Positions 14,539 through 20,405 of a DNA stretch of 49,196 nucleotides are shown here, in pieces. The DNA comes from a virus. The stretch lies in the IMG/VR virus record IMGVR_UViG_3300021185_002976, positions 1 through 49,196 of that record; one strand, written 5' to 3'. Each line of letters opens with the position of its first letter. Position 1 is the first letter of the stretch. Under the pieces are notes generated by a model, which had not been told where the DNA came from, searched no databases, and saw only the letters and a program-made list of their open reading frames with translations. A program made the position numbers and the translations under genes.

Positions 14539-14814
14539 ATGAACTTAAATGAATGGTTGGAAACAACTGAATTTACAACTAAAGACTTAGCACTATTACC
14601 AAGTGTGGGTTGTGTTATCAATACTAAGAATGGAGATACATTCCCAATGATGGAAGATGACTCTATTGGTTTTGATGAACCTATGAATATCATCGAGATG
14701 TATAACGATCCATTCAATAGTGAGGAATGGTTTAATTCACTACACACTTGTGATAAACCTGTTGTTAATGAAGTATTAAATAACTTACTTCCAAATGAAG
14801 TAAAGGAGATATAA
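14539..14814 (+). CDS. Small acidic protein, unknown function
   Basis: A 91-aa protein. The start chosen is ATG 14539 with AAAAGGAAA upstream; the earlier in-frame ATG at 14518 coincides with the predicted transcription start. The protein is soluble and acidic (MNLNEWLETTEFTTKDLALLPSVGCVINTKNGDTFPMMEDDSIGF). The 'GCVINTKNGDTFPMMEDDSI' stretch suggests a β-hairpin. No family was recognised. Its stop overlaps the next ATG. Confidence 0.55.
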   Translation: MNLNEWLETTEFTTKDLALLPSVGCVINTKNGDTFPMMEDDSIGFDEPMNIIEMYNDPFNSEEWFNSLHTCDKPVVNEVLNNLLPNEVKEI

Positions 14815-14984
14815 TGAGAGATTTATTCGATAAAGAATTTCAACAAGAGATGGATGATTTTTTCCATTACATAGACCACGAGGTTTTGGGAAAACCATTA
14901 CCAGAACCTGAGGTCGAGGAAGATATGACAGATGAAGAAGCAGAGTATTGGGAAATGAAAGCGGAGATACATAATGAATTATAA
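14814..14984 (+). CDS. Small acidic protein, unknown function
   Basis: A 56-aa, very acidic helical protein (MRDLFDKEFQQEMDDFFHYIDHEVLG...EEDMTDEEAEYWEMKAEI) with AAGGAG before the ATG and a TAATG overlap at its start. No family was recognised. Confidence 0.55.
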   Translation: MRDLFDKEFQQEMDDFFHYIDHEVLGKPLPEPEVEEDMTDEEAEYWEMKAEIHNEL

Positions 14985-15312
14985 TGAAACTCTATATGGG
15001 AAACAATATTTACTTGGAACTGATGTTTACGAAGATGGGAAACATAAGATATTAAATGTTCCGTTGATTGATTTAATGGATAGGAATGGTTTTATACCCG
15101 AAGGTAAGTATAATGAGATTTACAATTTATCAGTTGTGTGGTATGAGGTTAATGAAGAAATTTTTGTTGAGAGTATTTATGATACCGATAGTGGTGAAAC
15201 TTATTGGACAGATAAACCAGCTAATGAGTGGACAGATAATGATGACGAACTTTTAACAGCACTTTTAATGTATGGTAATTTACAAGAAACAATAGGAGAG
15301 AATTATGTTTAG
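14974..15312 (+). CDS. Unknown 112-aa acidic protein
   Basis: Overlaps the previous gene by 11 bases in another frame; CGGAG precedes the ATG. The protein is acidic and aromatic-rich (YNLSVVWYEVNEEIFVESIYDTDSGETYWTDKPANEWTDNDDELLTALLMYG). No membrane segment and no recognised family. It overlaps the start of the lipoprotein gene by 8 bases. Confidence 0.55.
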   Translation: MNYNETLYGKQYLLGTDVYEDGKHKILNVPLIDLMDRNGFIPEGKYNEIYNLSVVWYEVNEEIFVESIYDTDSGETYWTDKPANEWTDNDDELLTALLMYGNLQETIGENYV

Positions 15313-15862
15313 GTTTATTCCAATATTATTTTTATTTTTAATTGGTTGTGAAGATACATTGTATTTAGAACCAGTCGATGAATCTACAATTCAAGTTGAA
15401 GAGCCAAGGGTTGATGTTTATTATTTTGATAAACAACCTAATCTTAGTTTAGATGATAATGGATTTTACCATTTAGATATTGATACGACCAACTGGCAAA
15501 CCTTACATAGACTCACGGGTTTTATTTCAGATTCAGCAACATCAGGACCTGTTGTAAATTGTAGGGTGGAGTGGGAATCATCTCATTATTGGACTCTCGG
15601 AGATACATTAGGTTTTTGGATTAGACAAGGTTTAACCGATGATTTAGAATGGGTTAGTTATGATACATCTTATGTTATTGGTTTTGATGGACAAGAAGTA
15701 CCTACAATTAATCCAGCAAGTTATAGCAACTCTGATGGAGAAGTTAATACAATGATAGCACCCGTACAATCTATGATTGGAGATACTATGACTATTTGGT
15801 ATTCGTGGAGTGGTTGGTACGCTGGTGTGAATAATGATTCAATAAAAATTGTATTAGATTGA
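15305..15862 (+). CDS. Lipoprotein, paralogue of the secreted protein at 3708
   Basis: A 185-aa protein with AGGAG upstream. The N-terminus MFRFIPILFLFLIGCED holds a lipobox-like LIGC with the lipidated Cys at about residue 15, so it is likely anchored in the inner or outer membrane. The mature domain is predicted β-sandwich with W-rich strands (NCRVEWESSHYWTLGDTLGFW). Residues about 137-185 match the 3708 protein: INPASYSNSDGEVNTM...MIGDTMTIWY...DSIKIVLD. Function is unknown; surface or periplasmic action during infection, such as exclusion of competing phages, is one possibility without direct evidence. Confidence 0.65.
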   Translation: MFRFIPILFLFLIGCEDTLYLEPVDESTIQVEEPRVDVYYFDKQPNLSLDDNGFYHLDIDTTNWQTLHRLTGFISDSATSGPVVNCRVEWESSHYWTLGDTLGFWIRQGLTDDLEWVSYDTSYVIGFDGQEVPTINPASYSNSDGEVNTMIAPVQSMIGDTMTIWYSWSGWYAGVNNDSIKIVLD

Positions 15863-15871
15863 AAATAATAC

Positions 15872-15900
15872 TTGACTTTATCACTATTTATTCGTAAGAT
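15872..15900 (+). promoter_or_regulatory. σ70-type promoter, TTGACT-17-TAAGAT (leaderless)
   Basis: TTGACT at 15872-15877 and TAAGAT at 15895-15900 are spaced 17 bp, in the TTCGTAAGATCAA context. The ATG of the next gene starts 6 bases after the -10, so the mRNA would be leaderless. Confidence 0.8.
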
Positions 15901-15905
15901 CAATT

Positions 15906-16169
15906 ATGACAAATAAAGAATTACAAGATTTAATAATAAAAACATTTGATGGGATTATCATTGATGAGTATGACCGAGAGATTCATAAGATTGATGGTAA
16001 ATCATATGATATCACATTTGACAGAAGTAGAGTTGAATGGAGTTGTAGTTGTCCAGCATTTAAGTTTCGTAGACGACATAAGATTTCTAAGTGTAAACAT
16101 ATAATTGAAATACAGAATAGAAAATTTAAGACATTGGTTGAAGGCCGAGCTGGTGTCCGAGTGGTCTAA
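15906..16169 (+). CDS. SWIM zinc-finger protein
   Basis: An 87-aa protein whose central region SCSCPAFKFRRRHKISKCKHI carries the CxC-x(n)-CxH zinc ligands of the SWIM domain (C49/C51, then C-x-H), preceded by the β-strands SYDITFDRSRVEWSC. SWIM domains bind DNA or proteins and occur in recombination and chromatin-associated factors. The gene has no Shine-Dalgarno sequence and begins at the predicted transcription start. Its last 23 bases overlap the tRNA-Cys gene, so the C-terminal residues (EGRAGVRVV) are partly encoded by tRNA sequence. Confidence 0.75.
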   Translation: MTNKELQDLIIKTFDGIIIDEYDREIHKIDGKSYDITFDRSRVEWSCSCPAFKFRRRHKISKCKHIIEIQNRKFKTLVEGRAGVRVV

Positions 16170-16220
16170 GGAGATGGATTGCAAACCCATTATTCGTGAG
16201 TTCGAATCTCACCCAGCTCT
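16147..16220 (+). tRNA. tRNA-Cys (GCA)
   Basis: Full cloverleaf: acceptor GAGCTGG (16147-16153) with CCAGCTC (16213-16219), D-stem TCC/GGA, anticodon stem ATGGA/CCCAT (one A·C mismatch at the loop end) enclosing TTGCAAA with GCA at 16181-16183, and T-arm GTGAG-TTCGAAT-CTCAC. The discriminator is U (16220), the key identity base for cysteinyl-tRNA synthetase. CCA is not encoded. It overlaps the end of the SWIM gene and probably shares its promoter. Confidence 0.92.
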
Positions 16221-16242
16221 CAAAAATAATTGAAAAAAAGAC

Positions 16243-16271
16243 TTGACTTTCTCGTTTTTTCTTCGTAAGAT
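16243..16271 (+). promoter_or_regulatory. σ70-type promoter, TTGACT-17-TAAGAT
   Basis: TTGACT at 16243-16248 and TAAGAT at 16266-16271 are spaced 17 bp, followed by CAAG. It lies just after the tRNA and serves the 16303 operon, with a leader of about 24 nt carrying AAAGGGA. Confidence 0.82.
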
Positions 16272-16302
16272 CAAGTATTAATTAAATAAAGGGAAATAAC
16301 AA

Positions 16303-16548
16303 ATGAATATTAAAAATGAAATTAGAAAATTAAGTAGTCTTTCAGAGTTGAATGACTTATCATCATTTATTAGTGAGTGTAAAACTCTGTTAGGTAAATC
16401 ATCACTTGGTGTTGGTTCTAAGGTTTGGGTGGTTCAAAAAACCAAAAAAACTGAAGGTGTTGTTACCAAAATGAACATCAAGAAAGCTCTTGTTGATATG
16501 AGGGGTAGGATTTATAGTGTTCCATTTTCAATGTTGGAATTAGCATAA
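16303..16548 (+). CDS. Small protein with SH3-like C-terminal half
   Basis: An 81-aa protein. The N-terminal helices (KNEIRKLSSLSELNDLSSFISECKTLL) precede a β-rich segment LGVGSKVWVVQKTKKTEGVVTKMNIKKALVDMRGRIYSVPFSMLEL. This has the 'vGskV......GvVtKin.k.A.V......y.VP.smL' pattern of small SH3/KOW-like barrels found in T4-like phages. Nucleic-acid or protein binding is plausible. The TAATG overlap with the next gene indicates coupling. Confidence 0.6.
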   Translation: MNIKNEIRKLSSLSELNDLSSFISECKTLLGKSSLGVGSKVWVVQKTKKTEGVVTKMNIKKALVDMRGRIYSVPFSMLELA

Positions 16549-16886
16549 TGGTATTGGAAACAGCAGCTGATGTTGGTAAAGATTTGAGAAAACAAATCGT
16601 TCCACTAATGAAATCCAAAGGATTTAATTTAAGGGTAACTACCAGCAAACAAAGTTATTACCACGATGGTAATGTAAATGTTAAGATAACAAAAGTTCCT
16701 ACTAACTTTCCGGTTTGGATAGATGAGTATTCTAAGTGGAGAGTTACACCTAACGCCGAAAGATTAGTTCTAACTTTAAAAGAAAGAATTAAAAGTATAG
16801 TTGACCAACTTGATATAGATGTGTCGGTTGATTTTGATAGAAAAGTACCTTTCATAGAATATGAGGAGAATAAAAATGAAAACTAA
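16548..16886 (+). CDS. Unknown 112-aa protein
   Basis: Starts at the ATG overlapping the upstream TAA. It has an α/β look (DLRKQIVPLMKSKGFNLRVTTSKQSYYHDGNVNVKITKVPTNF, then RLVLTLKERIKSIVDQLDIDVSVDFDRKVPFIEYEE). The pattern is similar to small phage proteins of unknown function that contain a 'YFtDvnV.I' type strand. No membrane segment. The gene end overlaps the next start by 11 bases. Confidence 0.55.
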   Translation: MVLETAADVGKDLRKQIVPLMKSKGFNLRVTTSKQSYYHDGNVNVKITKVPTNFPVWIDEYSKWRVTPNAERLVLTLKERIKSIVDQLDIDVSVDFDRKVPFIEYEENKNEN

Positions 16887-17208
16887 ATCTTGGTTACTAT
16901 TAATGAGTCCCGATGAAAGGGGTGGTGGTGAAGAAATTAAAACCATATACCATAATAAATCAAGGGAAGAAATGGTAAAGATGATGACCTTGTTACAAGA
17001 TCTAAATGAACACTTGGTATTGTCTTTGGTAAGAATTAGTCCTAAATCAACTTATGATGATATAATTAGAATGGATGATTCAGAAATGTTTTTTATGGAT
17101 TCTAAACGAAATTGGAATAATGGAAAAACATATGAAGAAGTACAAGACGACATACTTGAGGAAAAGGTTATGGAGTCTTTAATAAATGGCGATATGGGAG
17201 TCGCATAA
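16876..17208 (+). CDS. Unknown 110-aa protein
   Basis: Start chosen at ATG 16876 with GAGGAG upstream; an earlier ATG at 16861 covers that ribosome binding site. The protein is acidic and helical towards the C-terminus (MMTLLQDLNEHLVLSLVRISPKSTYDDIIRMDDSEMFFMDSKRNW...YEEVQDDILEEKVMESLINGD). No family was recognised. Confidence 0.5.
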   Translation: MKTKSWLLLMSPDERGGGEEIKTIYHNKSREEMVKMMTLLQDLNEHLVLSLVRISPKSTYDDIIRMDDSEMFFMDSKRNWNNGKTYEEVQDDILEEKVMESLINGDMGVA

Positions 17209-17224
17209 ATAAAGAGAGAGTAAA

Positions 17225-17671
17225 ATGAAACAAAGTACATTTGAAAAAAATGGTGGTTACTTCATCGGTGGAGTAGCGTATATGGATTGTAAAATCACAG
17301 GTGAACCTGTAAAGAATGTCAGTACAGATTGTAAGTCTGTAATTGGTAGTAGGGCACTAACAGGATTACTTCACAAGAAGTTTCCCGAAACAAATAAACC
17401 AGCATACAAACCAACAGGACGACCAGCTGGTTGGCATTGGATGAAAGAGTTTGTAGATAAAGATGGAACGGTTTACCATATGGGTAAGGAACAACCTAAG
17501 TTAAAGGGAACTAAAAAACCTACTAAGGTTAAACCTGTAAAGAAGAAAGCTACTAAACGGAGAACTAAAGAAGAAATTCTTTTAGCCCGTGAAGTAGAAA
17601 AAAGAGCAGAACTAAAGAAAGCTGTAAAGAAACAGAAAGATTTTTTAAACCACCAATTTGGAAATAAGTAA
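17225..17671 (+). CDS. Basic-tailed protein with probable N-terminal metal or DNA-binding domain
   Basis: A 148-aa protein with AGAGAG upstream. Residues about 12-50 (YFIGGVAYMDCKITGEPVKNVSTDCKSVIGSRALTGLL) hold two Cys, 14 apart, without a full zinc set. Residues 57-85 include PTGRPAGWHWMKEFVDKDGTVYHMGKEQP. The tail is highly Lys-rich (TKPTKVKPVKKKATKRRTKEEILLAREVEKRAELKKAVKKQKDFL). Similar phage proteins with a basic tail are known in T4-like phages; nucleic-acid association is inferred. Confidence 0.55.
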   Translation: MKQSTFEKNGGYFIGGVAYMDCKITGEPVKNVSTDCKSVIGSRALTGLLHKKFPETNKPAYKPTGRPAGWHWMKEFVDKDGTVYHMGKEQPKLKGTKKPTKVKPVKKKATKRRTKEEILLAREVEKRAELKKAVKKQKDFLNHQFGNK

Positions 17672-17826
17672 TGTTTGAATCTTTAATACATTTTTTCAAA
17701 CATTTTTTAGGATTGTGTGGAGAATCACACCCAAGCGTTTTAGTAAGTGGGTTTGGACTCTTTACAATACTAGCAATTTACATTAGTGATATTATACATT
17801 ACATAAAGGATAAAATAAATGTCTAA
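17671..17826 (+). CDS. Small single-span membrane protein
   Basis: A 51-aa protein directly following the upstream TAA. An N-terminal amphipathic part (MFESLIHFFKHFLG) is followed by one clear membrane span at about 23-42 (VLVSGFGLFTILAIYISDII) and a basic tail. No family was recognised. Confidence 0.5.
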   Translation: MFESLIHFFKHFLGLCGESHPSVLVSGFGLFTILAIYISDIIHYIKDKINV

Positions 17827-17944
17827 GAAAAGTAAAGGTCAATGGAAAGACTATAAAACATTCACTCTTAGTGATGGTACTAAGTTTTTAGCTCGTGATG
17901 AGAAAGACGCTAAACTTTACAAAGAAAAAGTTGGTGACAAATAA
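17819..17944 (+). CDS. Small basic protein, unknown function
   Basis: A 41-aa protein overlapping the previous gene by 8 bases, with AAAGGA upstream of its ATG. Sequence features: MSKKSKGQWKDYKTFTLSDG then TKFLARDEKDAKLYKEKVGDK, basic with a predicted β-hairpin. Coupled by TAATG to the next gene. Confidence 0.5.
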   Translation: MSKKSKGQWKDYKTFTLSDGTKFLARDEKDAKLYKEKVGDK

Positions 17945-18042
17945 TGATAGAGTTTACCATTTTGTTTGTAGGTGTTTTAGTAATGGGTTATCTTGTAGAG
18001 AAGGAATCCAAACGAATACAGAAGAAGAATAAAAATGTTTGA
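17944..18042 (+). CDS. Micro membrane protein
   Basis: A 32-aa protein: one hydrophobic span (MIEFTILFVGVLVMGYLVEK) and a basic tail (ESKRIQKKNKNV), thus a probable single-pass membrane peptide with its C-terminus inside. The TAATG overlap with the upstream gene supports it. Confidence 0.42.
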   Translation: MIEFTILFVGVLVMGYLVEKESKRIQKKNKNV

Positions 18043-18115
18043 ATTCTTAGTGGTGTGTATTTTAATATACATAGCATATCATGTTTCAGAAAATAATAAT
18101 AAACCAAAATTCTAA
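18035..18115 (+). CDS. Micro membrane protein
   Basis: A 26-aa peptide with an N-terminal hydrophobic segment (MFEFLVVCILIYIAYHVS) and a polar tail. It overlaps the previous reading frame by 8 bases. It is short, so this call rests on its place in a row of coupled small membrane genes. Confidence 0.35.
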   Translation: MFEFLVVCILIYIAYHVSENNNKPKF

Positions 18116-18124
18116 GGAGATAGA

Positions 18125-18307
18125 ATGACAAGAAAAGAAGCACTCCAAGCTCAAAGTGAGTTTTCAATTTATGGAGTTTTTAGATTTACCGCATACTTAC
18201 TTGCTTCAATAGCAATGTATAGTGGTGAATTACAAATAGCAGGAATAGCGTTTGGGTTCGGAGCCACACTTGGTTTTGTTCGTAGATTAGCTAGGATATG
18301 GGAGTAA
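18125..18307 (+). CDS. Small two-span membrane protein
   Basis: A 60-aa protein with AAGGAG before the ATG. There are two short hydrophobic spans at about 17-34 (VFRFTAYLLASIAMYSG) and 36-53 (LQIAGIAFGFGATLGFV) and a basic end (RRLARIWE). No family was recognised. The stop lies 4 bases before the next ATG. Confidence 0.5.
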   Translation: MTRKEALQAQSEFSIYGVFRFTAYLLASIAMYSGELQIAGIAFGFGATLGFVRRLARIWE

Positions 18308-18311
18308 CAAA

Positions 18312-18542
18312 ATGAGCACACATCCAATGAAACCTATAACCAAACCAGGTGAAGGTAAGAAACGCCAAAAGTATGTTACACAGGAACGATATTTAGAAGA
18401 ACGATATGAAATTTCTCGTGGTCTAAAAGGACCCAAGAGATTAGAAAACGAATCATTCGAAGATTTTCATACTCGTAGAAAAGCAGAAAATGGTCTGTTG
18501 AAAGAATACCTTCGTGGTGTTTGGATAAAGAAAGAAGATTGA
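18312..18542 (+). CDS. Small basic protein, unknown function
   Basis: A 76-aa soluble, Lys/Arg/Glu-rich protein (PMKPITKPGEGKKRQKYVTQERYLEERYEISRGLKGPKRLENESFEDFHTRRKAENGLLKEYLRG), likely helical. No family was recognised. It ends in an ATTGA overlap with the next gene. Confidence 0.5.
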   Translation: MSTHPMKPITKPGEGKKRQKYVTQERYLEERYEISRGLKGPKRLENESFEDFHTRRKAENGLLKEYLRGVWIKKED

Positions 18543-18820
18543 CAGAGATTCATAAAAAGATAAAACATCTAAACCATACTCTGATTGTATGGGCAGAGGA
18601 TAACAAATATAAAAATAATCGTGGTGGTGATTATATCATACCACCACGAGTTGAAAATGATGTGGTTATGTCTGAGTGGAAAGATGATTTAAAGTTTGTA
18701 TCTAAGTTAGATTTTATGTTAGGTGATGGTAAGACTTTGACAAAGAAAGAACTTCAGATGTCTAATCAACTATATGAATTTTATAGTCAAATGTCTATGA
18801 AAAATTTACTAAGGAAATAA
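18539..18820 (+). CDS. Unknown 93-aa helical protein
   Basis: Start chosen at the TTG (18539) that overlaps the upstream TGA and has AAGAAG before it; a TTG at 18521 is also in frame. The protein is helical and charged (EIHKKIKHLNHTLIVWAEDNKYKNNRGGDYIIPPRVEND... KKELQMSNQLYEFYSQMSMKNLLRK). No family was recognised. Confidence 0.5.
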   Translation: MTEIHKKIKHLNHTLIVWAEDNKYKNNRGGDYIIPPRVENDVVMSEWKDDLKFVSKLDFMLGDGKTLTKKELQMSNQLYEFYSQMSMKNLLRK

Positions 18821-18925
18821 ATGTATAATATATTTTTAATACTACTTATGTTACAATGGAACTCGTGTTCTCCGATACCTGAACCTACTTACATTGATGA
18901 TGTGAATATGGAGAATTATGCGTAA
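18821..18925 (+). CDS. Putative micro-lipoprotein
   Basis: A 34-aa peptide, MYNIFLILLMLQWNSCSPIP then EPTYIDDVNMENYA. The hydrophobic start followed by WNSC resembles a lipobox with Cys at residue 16, giving an 18-19-residue mature lipopeptide. AAGGAA lies upstream and it overlaps the deformylase start by 8 bases. It may act as a small envelope lipoprotein; the lipobox is imperfect. Confidence 0.42.
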   Translation: MYNIFLILLMLQWNSCSPIPEPTYIDDVNMENYA

Positions 18926-19568
18926 AGTAATTGATTGTTTTAAAGAAGATAATCCAGTAATAAATAAAAAACTAAGAGAGGTTTCAGTTGAAGAAGGAAA
19001 CATTATTGCCACAGAATTATTTCAGATACTTAACGAAAGAAAAGACGGCATTGGGTTGGCAGCGAATCAAGTGGGAATTGATGCACAAGTGGCCGTTATC
19101 AATGTTATTGAACCTTTGGTTCTCATTAACCCAAAGATTGAAGAACAATGGGATGAAATTCCCTACTACGAAGGATGTTTGAGTTTTCCAAAACAAGGTA
19201 TTCATACTAAAAGATATAGGAATATTGTTATCAAAACCGAACAGGCAGAAAGTGGTTGGTACTTTAGTGGGGCAGAAACTACACAAGAGGCTAAAGGTAG
19301 TTGGGAACAAGACAATAAAGAACAGGATCAAGAACAAAGATTATTAGAAGCTATATGTGTTCAACACGAGATAGACCATTTAAATGGAATAACTATACAC
19401 GATAGAGAAGATAAACCAAAACCAATTATATCTAAAAAGGGATACGGAAGAAACGAAAGAGTTATGATTACCAATGGTAAAGAAACACAAGAATTAAAAT
19501 ACAAAAAAGCAAAACCACTTATAGATAGTGGAAAATGGGAAATCTACATAGGAGGCCCGATAACTTAA
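18918..19568 (+). CDS. def: Peptide deformylase
   Basis: A 216-aa protein with all three deformylase motifs: GIGLAANQVG (about 44-53), EGCLSFP (about 85-91, Cys metal ligand) and QHEIDHLNG (about 149-157, both His ligands and the catalytic Glu). It removes the formyl group from nascent peptides. Two departures from the bacterial norm are visible: an acidic, Gln-rich insertion of about 30 residues between motifs 2 and 3 (SGWYFSGAETTQEAKGSW...), and a C-terminal extension of about 55 residues (GYGRNERVMITNGKETQEL...). GGAG lies before the ATG. Phage deformylases are well known in marine myophages. Confidence 0.92.
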   Translation: MRKVIDCFKEDNPVINKKLREVSVEEGNIIATELFQILNERKDGIGLAANQVGIDAQVAVINVIEPLVLINPKIEEQWDEIPYYEGCLSFPKQGIHTKRYRNIVIKTEQAESGWYFSGAETTQEAKGSWEQDNKEQDQEQRLLEAICVQHEIDHLNGITIHDREDKPKPIISKKGYGRNERVMITNGKETQELKYKKAKPLIDSGKWEIYIGGPIT

Positions 19569-19569
19569 A

Positions 19570-19824
19570 ATGAGAAAACTAAAAATGAAAAAGAAAGTAA
19601 CAAAACCAATCAGAAGAAAATGTCATAATTGTGGGAAGATGGCAACTAATCCAGTTCAATATCATTTAGTTCCATCAATACCTTATGGTGAACCGATGCC
19701 AATATGGTCAAAGAGTGGCCCTAAAACCAAGAGGGTTGATTTGAAAGGTGATATGAAAATAACAGCCAAAAACTATTGTGATAGAGAGTGTATGGCTGAA
19801 GGTAGGTCTAAGCTCGGTGTCTAA
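19570..19824 (+). CDS. Zinc-finger-like protein
   Basis: An 84-aa basic protein with CHNCGKMA at about 18-25 and YCDRECMAEG at about 70-79, i.e. a CxxC...CxxxC zinc site. The intervening region is Pro/Lys-rich. AGGAGG lies 13 bases before the first ATG (19570); a second in-frame ATG at 19585 is an alternative. Function unknown; nucleic-acid contact is plausible. Confidence 0.55.
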   Translation: MRKLKMKKKVTKPIRRKCHNCGKMATNPVQYHLVPSIPYGEPMPIWSKSGPKTKRVDLKGDMKITAKNYCDRECMAEGRSKLGV

Positions 19825-19963
19825 AAAACCCACTAAAGAGAAACCTAAATACTCTAACGCTGGAAAGGGTGATAAGAATAGAGTATCAAATATTAACAAG
19901 TATGCTGAAAATTGGGAAAAGATTTTTGGTAAAAAGAAAGTTAAGGAGAAATCTAAGAAGTGA
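19817..19963 (+). CDS. Small basic phage protein
   Basis: A 48-aa protein, starting at GTG 19817 (overlapping the upstream gene by 8 bases). The core KPKYSNAGKGDKNRVSNINKYAENWEKIFGKKK resembles a small conserved protein of T4-like marine phages (NAGKGDxxR...Y..NYE.IFG). Function unknown. The coupled start supports the gene. Confidence 0.55.
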   Translation: MSKKPTKEKPKYSNAGKGDKNRVSNINKYAENWEKIFGKKKVKEKSKK

Positions 19964-20061
19964 TAGAATCAATGGTTATGTTAGTTTTAATGATTACATT
20001 CGGAATGATATCATTAGTAGTTATGATTTCAATAGATAAAAATGAAAAAGATAAGACATAG
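19960..20061 (+). CDS. Micro membrane protein
   Basis: A 33-aa peptide from GTG 19960 (overlapping the upstream TGA) or ATG 19972. It consists mostly of one hydrophobic span (MVMLVLMITFGMISLVVMIS) and a charged tail (IDKNEKDKT). AGGAG lies about 11 bases upstream. Confidence 0.42.
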   Translation: MIESMVMLVLMITFGMISLVVMISIDKNEKDKT

Positions 20062-20266
20062 TAAATTACCGATTACACTATCGAGTTCTGATACATTAGA
20101 TTATGAAATGTTACACGCAATACAATTAAACTTAATGTATGATGAAAACGATAGTAGAGAAGAAAATCAAGGTTGTTGGAATGCTTGGGTTGGTGAAGAT
20201 GGTAATTGGTTCAACCCGTATAAACCTAATAAAAATCAAATGGAGTTATTTAATGAAGAAGAATAA
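20042..20266 (+). CDS. Small acidic protein, unknown function
   Basis: A 74-aa protein overlapping the previous gene by 20 bases, with no clear Shine-Dalgarno sequence. The C-terminal half is acidic and Asn/Trp-rich (ENQGCWNAWVGEDGNWFNPYKPNKNQMELFNEEE). No family was recognised. The start could be later. Confidence 0.42.
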   Translation: MKKIRHSKLPITLSSSDTLDYEMLHAIQLNLMYDENDSREENQGCWNAWVGEDGNWFNPYKPNKNQMELFNEEE

Positions 20267-20405
20267 AAAGATGGAGTTATTAAAAAAGGCTGAGAAAGTA
20301 AATTATGTATTTGAGAAGATGGATAAGGAAACACAAGACGCTGTAAAAAGTCTTATTAACCATATGATGGTAGAAAAAACTAAAAAGGATAATCACATAG
20401 TTTGA
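20253..20405 (+). CDS. Small helical protein, unknown function
   Basis: A 50-aa protein; ATG 20253 has GGAG 8 bases upstream. Sequence features KKNKKMELLKKAEKVNYVFEKMDKETQDAVKSLINHMMVEK suggest two helices. Its TGA overlaps the TTG start of the next gene. Confidence 0.5.
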   Translation: MKKNKKMELLKKAEKVNYVFEKMDKETQDAVKSLINHMMVEKTKKDNHIV

